DNA from: Planomonospora sp. ID67723
Lineage (GTDB): Bacteria; Actinomycetota; Actinomycetes; Streptosporangiales; Streptosporangiaceae
Direction: 5' to 3'
Length of the DNA stretch: 64,000 nt
Assembly (NCBI RefSeq): GCF_015711605.1
Contig: NZ_JABTEZ010000004.1
Coordinates: 62,001 to 126,000, forward strand
Each line of letters begins with the position of its first letter. Positions within the stretch are counted from its first letter, which is position 1. The notes beneath the pieces are model-generated. The model was not told the origin of the DNA. It saw nothing but the letters and a program-made list of their open reading frames with translations, and did no database searches. Positions 52,412-61,056 of this stretch are shown here, one piece after another. The position numbers were made by a program, and so were the translations under genes.

Positions 52412-55007
52412 CCTCACCGGCGCCGCCCGCCAGGCGGCGCTGCTCGCGCTCGCCCGCCGGCGCGCCACCGCACGCCGGATCCCGCGCCGTTCCCCGCGGA
52501 CCGGGCCCGCACCGCTGTCCCATGCCCAACGCCGCATCTGGCTGATGGACCGGCTGGGCCAGGGCGGCTGCCTCTACAACGTGCCGTTCGCGACCCGGGT
52601 GCGCGGCCCGCTCGACCTCACAGCCCTGTCGGACGCGCTCAGCGAGCTGGTCCGCCGTCACGAGGTGCTGCGTACCCGCTACCCGCACGCCGACGGCGAG
52701 CCGTACCAGGACATCACAGAGCCGGAGCCCGTCGCGCTGGCCGTGGTGGAGGGGGGAACGGAGCAGGTCCTGCAGGAGGCCAGGCGCCCCTTCGACCTGG
52801 CCACCGGACCGGTTCTGCGGGCTCTGGCCGTCCGGCACGGCATCGACGACCACACCATCGTGGTGACGTTCCACCACATCGCGGTCGACGGCGGTTCGCT
52901 CGGCGTGATCGCCTCCGAGCTCGAAGCCTTGTACGGCGCCGGCCCGGCGGCCCTGCCGGAGCCGCCCCCGCTGCAGTACGCCGACCTCGCCCAATGGGAG
53001 GTCCGGCGGGAGGGGGACACGGATCTCGAGGCGGGGCTCGCCTACTGGACGCGGCGGCTCGACGGCGCGCGGCCCGTCCCGCTACCGGGAGTCACGGCCG
53101 CCCCGCGCAGCCGCCTCGGCCGGACGCACAGCGCTCCGCTGGCCGTTCTCGACCGGTTGCGGCTGACGGCCAAGGAGCACGGAACGACCCTGTTCACCGT
53201 GGTGCTCGCCGGCGCGTTCGCCGCGCTGCACCAGGTCACGGGGGAAGAAGACCTGGTCGTGGGCTGCGCGAGCAGCCTCAGGGACCGGGCGCAGACGCGC
53301 GCGCTCGTCGGGTTGTGCGTCAACACCCTGCCCGTGCGCGTGGACCTGTCCGGTGACCCCGGTTTCGACGCCCTCCTGATCCGAGTGCGAGAAGCGCTGC
53401 TGGAGGCGCAGCAGCACCGGCACGTCCCGCTGGACCGGATCGTGGAGCGGCTCGGCGGGGCGGCCCGCGACGCCGGGGGCAACCCGCTGCTGGCCGTGAC
53501 CGCCGACCTCGTGAGCGCACCGGCGGCGCTCAGGCTCGGCGGCCTCGACTGCGAGGCCGTCGACATCGAGCTGGGCACCGCCAAGTTCGATGTCACCTTC
53601 GCCGTCGAGGAGGACGAGGGCGCCCCTGCCCCGCGCTGCCTGCTCCAGCACGACAGTGCGGTGCTGGGGGAAAGCCAGGGAGCGGAGCTGCTGCACTCCT
53701 TCGCCGAGATCCTCACCGCGGTGGCCGACGACCCGGCCCTGCCTCTGTCGGAACTCCCCGGTGGACGGCGAGCGGCCGCTGCGGCGGCCAGAGAGGAGGG
53801 CGCCGGAAACGCCGCCGCGGCCGCCGGCGGGGAACCGGCTGCCCATGCCGGCACACCGGACGTGGAGCGGGCGGCGGGCGTACTCGCCGGGTTCAGGGAG
53901 CTGCTGGGTGACAGGGTCGGCCTGGACGGTGACTTCTTCACGGCGGGGGGGCACTCCTTGCTCGCCGTACGGCTCGCCGAACGGCTCCGGGCCCGGCTCC
54001 GCCTGCCGGTCACCGGTCTCGACGTGATGGAGCACCGCACCCCCCGCGCGCTCACGCTCGCGCTCGACCGGCGGCAGGGCGCCCGCCGCGCGATGGCCGC
54101 TCCGAGGCGGACCGCCAAGACCCGCGCCGGCACGGTGCTGCTGACCGGCGGCAGCGGCGGCGTGGGTGCCTACGTGCTCCGGGAGCTCGCAGCGCAGGGA
54201 CGCCCGGTCCGAGCCCTGGTGCGGCCCGAATCGGCCCACCTGGTCTCCGGCGAGGGGATCGAGGTGGTGGAGGGCGACCTCGCCGACCGCGACAGCCTGC
54301 GTGCCGCCGTCGCCGGAGTCGACGCAGTGATCCATTCCGCCTGCACCTTCACCTCTCCCGAGACAGACGTCGCGGCGATGCGTGAGCTCGTGGACGGCTG
54401 GCGGGAGGGCTCCCAGGGGGCTTTCGTCTTCGTCAGCAGCGTGGACGCCTACGGCAGACCCACCACGTCGCAGGTCGCCGAAGGAGCGCCCACGCAGGAG
54501 CCGCTCACCGCCTACGGGCGGGGGAAAGTCGAGTGCGAGCACACGTTGCTGGAGGGAGCGGGCCGCGAGCGGGCCAGCGTGGTCCGCTCACCGCTGGTGT
54601 GGGCTCCGCACGAACGGTTCCGGGCTCAGCTGCGCTGGGGCGCGACGGGACTGCTCTACCAGGCGGCCCTGGCGGGGGAGGAGATCGTCCTGCCCGACCC
54701 GGCCGACGGGGAGCACACCTGGTACGGGGCGGCGTGGGTGCACGCGGCCGCTCTCGCCCGCGCCCTCGTCACATGCGTGGACCGGCCGACGGGCCGGGTG
54801 GTCAACGCGGTGAACGGCCACGTGAGCTGGACAGAGTTCACCGCTCGGCTCGTGCAGTCGCTTCGCAGTACAAGTGAGGTCCGGCTGTCCTCCCGGGCTC
54901 CGGCGGATCTGTGGCATCCGTGGCGTTACGAGGCCGAGGCGCTGGCCGGTGAGCTGGCCGAACAGCCGGGGGAGGACTGGCGGAGCACGCTGTCCGCCAT
55001 GGTCTGA
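52395..55007 (+). CDS. NRPS C-T protein with C-terminal SDR reductase-like domain
   Basis: A protein of 870 residues; ATG preceded by GGAGGAC. Condensation domain (about 35-450) with intact HHIAVDG at about 160. No adenylation domain follows: a short Ala/Gly-rich linker leads to a carrier domain (about 490-560, GGHSLLA, Ser near 520). The last 290 residues form an extended-SDR Rossmann domain: TVLLTGGSGGVGAYVLREL (about 580-600), then IEVVEGDLADRDSLRAAVAG, VFVSSVDAYG and the catalytic Y-x-x-x-K in AYGRGK (Tyr near 707). This is shorter than usual thioester reductase domains. I infer reductive release or modification of the peptide on the last carrier. There is no thioesterase in the operon. 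Confidence 0.9.
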   Translation: MSTTPDLTGAARQAALLALARRRATARRIPRRSPRTGPAPLSHAQRRIWLMDRLGQGGCLYNVPFATRVRGPLDLTALSDALSELVRRHEVLRTRYPHADGEPYQDITEPEPVALAVVEGGTEQVLQEARRPFDLATGPVLRALAVRHGIDDHTIVVTFHHIAVDGGSLGVIASELEALYGAGPAALPEPPPLQYADLAQWEVRREGDTDLEAGLAYWTRRLDGARPVPLPGVTAAPRSRLGRTHSAPLAVLDRLRLTAKEHGTTLFTVVLAGAFAALHQVTGEEDLVVGCASSLRDRAQTRALVGLCVNTLPVRVDLSGDPGFDALLIRVREALLEAQQHRHVPLDRIVERLGGAARDAGGNPLLAVTADLVSAPAALRLGGLDCEAVDIELGTAKFDVTFAVEEDEGAPAPRCLLQHDSAVLGESQGAELLHSFAEILTAVADDPALPLSELPGGRRAAAAAAREEGAGNAAAAAGGEPAAHAGTPDVERAAGVLAGFRELLGDRVGLDGDFFTAGGHSLLAVRLAERLRARLRLPVTGLDVMEHRTPRALTLALDRRQGARRAMAAPRRTAKTRAGTVLLTGGSGGVGAYVLRELAAQGRPVRALVRPESAHLVSGEGIEVVEGDLADRDSLRAAVAGVDAVIHSACTFTSPETDVAAMRELVDGWREGSQGAFVFVSSVDAYGRPTTSQVAEGAPTQEPLTAYGRGKVECEHTLLEGAGRERASVVRSPLVWAPHERFRAQLRWGATGLLYQAALAGEEIVLPDPADGEHTWYGAAWVHAAALARALVTCVDRPTGRVVNAVNGHVSWTEFTARLVQSLRSTSEVRLSSRAPADLWHPWRYEAEALAGELAEQPGEDWRSTLSAMV

Positions 55008-55044
55008 CCGCCGATCCGACTGTCCGAGACCCCACCGGGCACGC

Positions 55045-55079
55045 TTCCCCGTCCGGTGCATGCGGCGCCGGACGGGGAA
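55045..55079 (+). terminator. hairpin terminator of the NRPS operon
   Basis: TTCCCCGTCCGG (55045-55056) and CCGGACGGGGAA (55068-55079) pair perfectly over 12 bp with an 11-base loop, 37 bases after the last stop codon of the operon. It marks the 3' end of the biosynthetic transcript. Confidence 0.8.
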
Positions 55080-55173
55080 CGCCGGCTCCGGCTTACCGGA
55101 TCCCGCTGCGGTGCATTCCGGCAGGAGCCACGGGTCAGGCGTCTGACGTCCCGGTCTTTCCCCGCCACTGGGG

Positions 55174-55389
55174 TTCTCGTGGATCGACCAGGTCGAGCGG
55201 TGGTCCGGCTGTATGGCCGGGCAGCTGACCCGCCGGGGAGTCCGCAAGAGCGTCCAGAGCCTGGAGAAGGACATCCGCACCTGGACGGATCCGTGGAACG
55301 GTGATCCCAAGCCGTTCGTATGGACCAAGAGCGCCGAAGAGATCCTCGAATCCCCGGCTGAATATTTCCGACGAAATTCAGGCGGATGA
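55174..55389 (+). pseudogene. C-terminal remnant of an IS630-family transposase
   Basis: One open frame of 71 codons ends in a stop at 55389. It reads FSWIDQVERWSGCMAGQ, LTRRGVRKSVQSLEKDIRTW, NGDPKPFVWTKSAEEILES. This is the characteristic C-terminus of IS630-type transposases (S-W-L-N-Q-V-E-R-W-F … R-P-F-V-W-T-K-T-A-D-E-I-L). The Asn of the N-Q-V-E-R motif is changed to Asp and the rest of the gene is missing. It has no start codon. The IS5-family copy begins only 10 bp after its stop. Confidence 0.8.
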
Positions 55390-55398
55390 CACCAGCAT

Positions 55399-56330
55399 TG
55401 AATGCATTTCATCCTCGGGCGCCCTGAGCAACACGGTGGTTCTGTAGGACGGCGATGGCCTTGACGAGGTGGCCGGCTTTGCTGGGGCTGCAGCGCAGCT
55501 TCCGGAGGATTCTCCATGACTTGAGCTGCGCGTTCGCGCGCTCGCCGGGTCCGCGGAGCTTGGCGTGTGATCGGTTGGCCTGCTTCTGGGACTGCGGCTT
55601 GTTGCGGCCTTTGTACGGGGTGATGACGACGGTGGCCTCGGCCCCCTGGTAGCCCTTATCGGCCAAGGTGAGGATCCCTGCCTTCTCCAGTTCGCGCAGG
55701 ATGCCCCATACTCTGGCCGCGGTCAGGTCGTGCATGCTGCCCGGCATCGCGCCGGAGGTCCACAGGATCGTCCCGTCCGGGCCCGCGATCACCTGCACGT
55801 TCATGCCGTGGATTCGATGCTTGCCGGAGAAGTAGGGACGGTCGGCCCGCACGCGGTCGGTGTGGATGAGCGTGCCGTCCAAGATGAGGTGGGTCAGCCC
55901 GTCCTGCTTGGCTTTGCGTAAGGCCTGGGTGAGCTTGGGCGAGCGTGCTGACAGCAGCATGACGGTCTCCTGCACGTACCGCCAGGCCGTCGTCGCCGAC
56001 ACGCCGAATCCCGCGCTGATCTCGGCGAACGTCTCATCTTTGCGCAGGTGGATCAGCACCATCAGGGCCTGCTGGCCGGGGTTGAGTCGCCGCCAGATCG
56101 ATCCGATGGCCTTGCGGTGGCGGCGGATGAGCCCGGCGACGTAGTTCAGCGTTGAACGCGACAAATCGACGGCAGCACGGTAGAACAGCACCCGAAGCTC
56201 CTGGTTGTAGCGGGCGTTGGTTGTGGTGATCAACCCGTCTACCAGGAGCTTCTCTACTTCCGAGGACGAACCGTCAACTCGCGATCATGCCGTGACCAGC
56301 GGCCCGGCCCTCAGGGATGAAATGGGTTCA
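55399..56330 (-). mobile_element. IS5-family insertion sequence, copy 2 (932 bp)
   Basis: It has the same length, the same ends (TGAATGCATTTCATCC … GGATGAAATGGGTTCA) and the same encoded protein as copy 1, and the same orientation. The flanks (…CCAGCAT and TTGTGCG…) share no target duplication beyond one base. Inserted right behind an IS630 remnant, so this spot has taken up mobile DNA more than once. Confidence 0.93.
55409..56233 (-). CDS. IS5-family transposase, copy 2
   Basis: A protein of 274 residues, identical to the one encoded at 2589-3413, with the same HTH and DDE motifs (LDGTLIHTD, SMHDLTAAR, GPGERANAQ). Intact and presumably functional. Confidence 0.95.
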   Translation of the reverse strand: MITTTNARYNQELRVLFYRAAVDLSRSTLNYVAGLIRRHRKAIGSIWRRLNPGQQALMVLIHLRKDETFAEISAGFGVSATTAWRYVQETVMLLSARSPKLTQALRKAKQDGLTHLILDGTLIHTDRVRADRPYFSGKHRIHGMNVQVIAGPDGTILWTSGAMPGSMHDLTAARVWGILRELEKAGILTLADKGYQGAEATVVITPYKGRNKPQSQKQANRSHAKLRGPGERANAQLKSWRILRKLRCSPSKAGHLVKAIAVLQNHRVAQGARG

Positions 56331-56485
56331 TTGTGCGAGAGGAAATGAAATCCGTGCGGAGGTAAACGCTTTCGCGTGGCGCTTGATTCAATCGTGCGAC
56401 GCTAACGCGTTGGCTCATGGGCGGAAAGGCGGCGCGGTGCTCTGGCCCAGGCGGGGGCGGATCAGGCCGCGTCCGGGTCGTCTCA

Positions 56486-56518
56486 CCCGGTGCCCGGTGC
56501 CCGGTGCCCGGTGCCCGG
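56486..56518. repeat. 7-bp tandem repeat (GTGCCCG)
   Basis: Four to five consecutive copies of the heptamer GTGCCCG lie between IS copy 2 and the 3' end of the rifampin phosphotransferase gene. No coding function; probably a slippage-prone simple repeat. Confidence 0.6.
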
Positions 56519-56558
56519 CGCGACGGCTCAGCGCCAGTCCCGGGTCCGACGCGACGGT

Positions 56559-59153
56559 TCAGGAGAGGATCTGGACGTACCCGTCGGTTCCGTGGACACG
56601 GATCCGCTGCCCGTCCCGGATCAGCCGGGTGGCCTGCTCCACACCCACGACAGCCGGCAAGCCGTACTCCCGCGCGATCACCGCCCCGTGCGTCATAAGG
56701 CCGCCCACCTCCGTCACCAGCCCGGCGACGGTGACGAACAGGGGAGTCCAGCTGGGGTCGGTGTAGGCGGTGACCAGGATGTCGCCCGCCTCGAGGTCGG
56801 CCCGCGCCATGTCCATGACGACACGGGCACGGCCCTCGACGGTCCCGGCCGAGACCGGGAGGCCGGCCAGCGCGCCGGGCGGGGCGTCGTCCCGCCGATA
56901 CCGGCCGGTGACGGTCTCGCCGTCCGATGTGAGGACCCGGGGCGGTGTGAGCGCCTCGTACGACCGGAACGCCTCCCGTCTCTCCCGAATGAGTTCGGCG
57001 TCCACGTCGTTGGTGCGCACGACTTCGTGCAACTCCTGGAACCGGAGGAAGAAGATGTCTTCTTTCTCGCGCAGGGTGCCGGACTGGACGAGGCGATCGG
57101 CTTCCCGCAGCAACGCCTGCTTGTAGGTGAAGTAGCGGCTGACCATTCCGTACTTGGGGTACTCCCGGTACCCGGCGAAGGCGCGGACGCGGTCGATCAT
57201 CCGCTTGGTCTCCTCGGCCTTCTGCTCTCCGTCGGGCAGGGCGCGCAGCCGCGTCAGCAGTTCCTGTTCCTTCCTTCGCGACTCTTGGCGTCCTTGTTCG
57301 AAGTGCCGCTTGCCGGCCCCCGGCTCGAAGTTCTTGATGTTGCCGAGGATGGTGGGCACGAGCGTGGCGGGATGCTCGCTCCAGCGCGTTCTGGTGATGT
57401 CGATCTCGCCCGCGCAGCGCATGCCGTACTTGTCGAGGTAGTCCTGGACGGCGTCACGTGCTTCCTGTCCGCCGGTCAGTCCGGCCAGCTCGTTCAGGAA
57501 TCCGTCGCCCTCCCGGCCTTCGTCCACGACGCGGTGCAGGTACGCCACGACGTCCGCGTGCGGTCGGATGGCGTCCGCGACGTCGAGGAGCGCCAGCCCC
57601 ATCTCCGAGGTGACGTTGTGGGGGACGGATTGTGTGAGCACGTCGGCCGCGTTCTTCTCGCCCAGCCACGCCTCGAGGCGGTCATTGAGCCACCAGGCCG
57701 CCTCCATCCCCGCCATGATCACCTGGAGGCCCTGCGGATCGAACAGGATGCGCTTCAGCTCTGCGATGTCGGCCAGGATGAAGTCGAGCAGCGCCGGCCC
57801 GGACAGACTCTGGATCTCGCGCTGCAGGGTGGCGACGGACGCCTGACTGTGTCGGATCAGCTGGGTGACGACGGCAGGATCGGTCTCGATCTGGGCGGGC
57901 GGGTCCCCGGCGGGCGCGGCGCCGGAATCTTCATCCGGAAGCAGGCGGATGAAGTCGCCGCGGTCGAGAACGGTCTGCAGCGCGTCCCGAATCAGCGGAT
58001 CGGCCTTCCCCAGGGCCCCCAGGAGGTGCGCGCGACCCGCGGGCGTCGCCAGGACAGGGGCTACGTCGACGAACAACCGCCCGCCCGCCTCGTGCATCGG
58101 CCGTGGGGTCGTCAGCTGCCACAGGGACAGTCCCAGCGGCTTCATCGCGTCGGTCATCATCTGCTGGTGACCGACGGAGACGTAGACGTGGTTCTCCTGG
58201 TCGTCGGTCGCGGGGACGGGGAACAGGGTGGTGATCGGCCGGCTCTGGACGATGTGGAAGTCGTCGCCGACCAGGCACCATTCGATGTCCTGGGGCCGGC
58301 CGAAGTGCGCTTCGATTCGCCGGCCCAGCTGCACCAGGCGCACCACTTGAGCCTCGGTCAGAGCCGGCTGCGTCTGCCGCCGCGGGTCGATCGGCGCGTC
58401 CTGGACACCGCCTCCCGGCGACGCCTGGACGAACCGCGCCTTGGTGGCGACCGTTGTGGTGACGACCTGATCGTCGCGTACCGTGTAGACGTCCCCGGCG
58501 ACCAGACCGGAGACGAGCGCCTCACCGAGCCCCCAACCGGCTTCCACTGCGGCGATCTTCCGGTTCGAGGTCACGGGGTCCGCGGTGAAGAGGATTCCGG
58601 CCGCGTCCGGGAACACCATCTGCTGGACGACCACGGCCATCCGTACCTTCCGGTGGTCGAAGCCGTTGCGGCGCCGGTAGGTCACTGCCCGCTCGGTGAA
58701 CAGCGAGGCCCAGCACCGCCGGACGTGCCGAAGGATCGCCGCCAGACCCACGATGTTCAGGTAGGAGTCCTGCTGGCCGGCGAAGGATGCGGTCGGCAGG
58801 TCCTCGGCCGTCGCGCTGGAGCGCACCGCGTAGGAGGCGTGCTCCCCGAGCCGGGCGAGCGATTCGCCGATCGCTGCCACAAGATCGTCGGGCATCGCGA
58901 CGTCTTCGACGGCGCGGCGGATACCGGCGCTGAGGGTGCGGATCGCCGCGCGGTCGTCCGGTTTCACGCGCGACAGCAGGTCAAGCTGAGCGCCGATCGA
59001 CGGCACCTCGGCCACGACCCGCTGGAAGGCGTCTGTCGTGACGCAGAAGCCGTCCGGCACCCGGACGCCATCGATTCGCGAGAGCTCGCCCAGGTGCGCC
59101 CCCTTTCCGCCGACGTCTGCGAGATTCGTCGAGTCGATTTGCTCGAACCTCAT
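56559..59153 (-). CDS. rph: rifampin phosphotransferase (PEP-synthase-like)
   Basis: A protein of 864 residues; Rph proteins are about 865. It inactivates rifamycins by transferring the beta-phosphate of ATP to the ansa-chain C21 hydroxyl. The N-terminal ATP-grasp domain has VGGKGAHLGEL, YAVRSSATAEDLPTASFAGQ, GILFTADPVTSNRK and the IEWCLVGDDFHIVQSRPITT segment. The middle domain (about 320-750) is the rifampin-binding region. The swivelling domain near the C-terminus carries the catalytic His822 in GGLMTHGAVIAREYGLP. Start at the ATG at 59153 (MRFEQIDSTN). No classical rifamycin-associated element was recognised upstream. It is a monocistronic resistance gene. Confidence 0.9.
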   Translation of the reverse strand: MRFEQIDSTNLADVGGKGAHLGELSRIDGVRVPDGFCVTTDAFQRVVAEVPSIGAQLDLLSRVKPDDRAAIRTLSAGIRRAVEDVAMPDDLVAAIGESLARLGEHASYAVRSSATAEDLPTASFAGQQDSYLNIVGLAAILRHVRRCWASLFTERAVTYRRRNGFDHRKVRMAVVVQQMVFPDAAGILFTADPVTSNRKIAAVEAGWGLGEALVSGLVAGDVYTVRDDQVVTTTVATKARFVQASPGGGVQDAPIDPRRQTQPALTEAQVVRLVQLGRRIEAHFGRPQDIEWCLVGDDFHIVQSRPITTLFPVPATDDQENHVYVSVGHQQMMTDAMKPLGLSLWQLTTPRPMHEAGGRLFVDVAPVLATPAGRAHLLGALGKADPLIRDALQTVLDRGDFIRLLPDEDSGAAPAGDPPAQIETDPAVVTQLIRHSQASVATLQREIQSLSGPALLDFILADIAELKRILFDPQGLQVIMAGMEAAWWLNDRLEAWLGEKNAADVLTQSVPHNVTSEMGLALLDVADAIRPHADVVAYLHRVVDEGREGDGFLNELAGLTGGQEARDAVQDYLDKYGMRCAGEIDITRTRWSEHPATLVPTILGNIKNFEPGAGKRHFEQGRQESRRKEQELLTRLRALPDGEQKAEETKRMIDRVRAFAGYREYPKYGMVSRYFTYKQALLREADRLVQSGTLREKEDIFFLRFQELHEVVRTNDVDAELIRERREAFRSYEALTPPRVLTSDGETVTGRYRRDDAPPGALAGLPVSAGTVEGRARVVMDMARADLEAGDILVTAYTDPSWTPLFVTVAGLVTEVGGLMTHGAVIAREYGLPAVVGVEQATRLIRDGQRIRVHGTDGYVQILS

Positions 59154-59783
59154 CACGTAGCGCAATTCCGTTGCTCCATCGTTCGTCGGGTCGGTTCGCA
59201 ACGGGCAGTATGAAGTACTTTCTGGCGTCTCATGAGGCGCGCGAAGCTGATATAGAGTGAAAGTGGCGAGAAGTGGCACGCCGCCGACCGGGCGCTCGTA
59301 CCGCCAGTCCTTGGACGTACGAGGTCGAAGACGGCCCGCCAGTCCCCGATCGAAGCGCCGGGGGCGCACACGTCCGGCAACACACCGTTGAGCCCTTTTC
59401 ATCCTGAAGCCGTATCCCGTGGTGTGCGGAACCCCTACCCGATCTCGCCGAGGCTGGAAGCGACATCGGCGAGATGGACTGCCCGCGCCTTCCGGGTCGT
59501 CGAGGAGCCTGCGCAGATCGACGGGTTTCCATTGGCCGACGAGCCCGTGCACGACACCCTCCTCGGCCCCCCGCGAGCCAACCGTGACTCAGCTCGAAGC
59601 GGTGACGGCCAGACCCTGGGAAAGACCTGCCCACGTACGCCCAGCCGGGCCTCACATTCATCACCGGCTGTCTGGTGGGAGAAGGACCGTCTTGTGTGGC
59701 GGACCGCCCGGCCGGTCATCGCGGGTCTCTCACCGCCATCTCAGGCGGGCCGGATCCAAGCATGTCAGCGGTAACAAAATCCT
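59154..59783. other. intergenic stretch upstream of rph, no gene seen
   Basis: About 630 bases. The first 150 bases, upstream of rph on the minus strand, are A/T-richer (AGTATGAAGTACTTTCTGG) and should contain its promoter; AGTACTT-type half sites are visible there. The remainder has no frame resembling a protein. Confidence 0.4.
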
Positions 59784-59990
59784 CTAAAATATGGCCGGCA
59801 GGAGCTTAACTGCCCTGACGATGATGTCTGTAGCCGCCACGAGCAGGTATATCGTCCCCGTTATTTTAAGCGCTTCGCGCAGGCGGACATCTTCCCGGAT
59901 GCCGAATCTCGCCGCCCATGCCACGACGGGGTACACCAGGAAAGGAAGGGCGGAAAGTATCGCGCCGCGCACTTGCTCCACCCACCACAC
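59784..59990 (-). CDS. small membrane protein, unknown
   Basis: A protein of 68 residues with a GTG start (a second GTG lies three codons later). Two hydrophobic stretches (ILSALPFLVYPVVAWAARF and ITGTIYLLVAATDIIVRAV) separated by a charged loop (GIREDVRLREALK) suggest a two-span protein. Codon third-position GC is lower than in neighbouring genes. No family recognised and no strong ribosome site, so coding is only moderately sure. Confidence 0.45.
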   Translation of the reverse strand: MWWVEQVRGAILSALPFLVYPVVAWAARFGIREDVRLREALKITGTIYLLVAATDIIVRAVKLLPAIF

Positions 59991-60181
59991 AGGATTTTCT
60001 TTTATCGTTCAGTTGATTGATTCCCGGGGCGACACCCCCACAGTCGGGCGGCTGCAGGGAGTGCGGCGCGCAGGCCGGTGGCATCGCAGCCGGTCAGTGT
60101 ACTGGCATTCAGCGCCGGGCGGCGGGCGGAGGTCAATCATGCGGCCTGCGCCCGCCGCGAGACATTGTTCAAGGCGAAATA

Positions 60182-60760
60182 TTACAACGACTCTCCGTGG
60201 AAACGCTTGACGCCTGTCTCCGAACCATTCGAGTCTTTGATTGAAATGTCCACATATTCGTCGGCGGGGAGAATGGGCAGAGCGATGCCCAGCGGTGAAG
60301 GGGTCGCTCTGGTCAACCCTGCCGAGGACTGTCCTTCGAGCAGCTTCACCTGCGGGTGGCACAGGACCTCGGCGCAGCACAGCCACTGTCCGGATGAACG
60401 TTCAGCATAACCGGCCTGTCCGTACTCGTATACGAGTTCCCCGGTCCGGGACAGGCGCTCTGCTGTCCAGGAGGTGATATCTACCGGCATGTATCCGCCG
60501 CTGAGCCCGCTGTGCAGCGTCCAGGATTCTCCTGCGCGGAGGGCAAAGAACGTATAGGTGATGACACTGGGACCCGGATCGAGATCAGGGTCGGGTTCCG
60601 GGTCCGGCCCCGAAACGAGCACCGCCCCTATGTCGCCTTGTGTCGAGAGAGAAAGGACCATCCAGGAGTCCTTGTCTATAGCGTCCGCGTAGACGAAGGC
60701 CTCCCCGCGGGAAAGTGCCTCGATGCCCAGGCCGAGAACGTCGGGATCGGAGGTCGACAT
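60182..60760 (-). CDS. hypothetical protein with Asp/Pro repeat
   Basis: A protein of 192 residues, ATG behind GGGGGAG. The N-terminal half begins VLGLGIEALSRGEAFVYADA and contains the low-complexity segment PDPEPDPDLDPGP near residue 53. The C-terminal half has two adjacent Cys (WLCCAEVLCHP) and ends ADEYVDISIKDSNGSETG. No signal peptide or membrane span. It resembles no family I know. Lower third-position GC suggests acquired DNA, together with the gene at 59784. Confidence 0.6.
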   Translation of the reverse strand: MSTSDPDVLGLGIEALSRGEAFVYADAIDKDSWMVLSLSTQGDIGAVLVSGPDPEPDPDLDPGPSVITYTFFALRAGESWTLHSGLSGGYMPVDITSWTAERLSRTGELVYEYGQAGYAERSSGQWLCCAEVLCHPQVKLLEGQSSAGLTRATPSPLGIALPILPADEYVDISIKDSNGSETGVKRFHGESL

Positions 60761-61056
60761 GGCTCCCCCTGAATACTGTGAGTGCGGTCCCGGCGCCCGG
60801 CTGCGAATTTCCGCTGCGCCTGGCGCCGGAGCCTATCTGTGGATTTCCAGTGTCTTGCGACACGAAGCGAGTTCGCCGGAAGTTTATTCGAAGTAATGCA
60901 TCGGCGGCTTTATCGGCAGTCTGCCGCTTGCCTGGACCCAGGCGCGGACGCCGCTCCCGGGATCCTGCCCGATCGGGACAGTGCGCACACGGGAGGCCTC
61001 CAGCCGCAGGGACAGTTCGGGGAATGCCGAACCGTTCCGGCCCTAGCGTCACGAGC

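Noticed and set aside
56490-59213. Long plus-strand open frame opposite the rifampin phosphotransferase gene
   Set aside because: Antisense shadow; rph on the minus strand is complete with all catalytic motifs.
59154-59420. Rifamycin-associated element upstream of rph
   Set aside because: I looked for a GC-rich inverted repeat of the expected kind in this region and saw none; a matrix search would be decisive.
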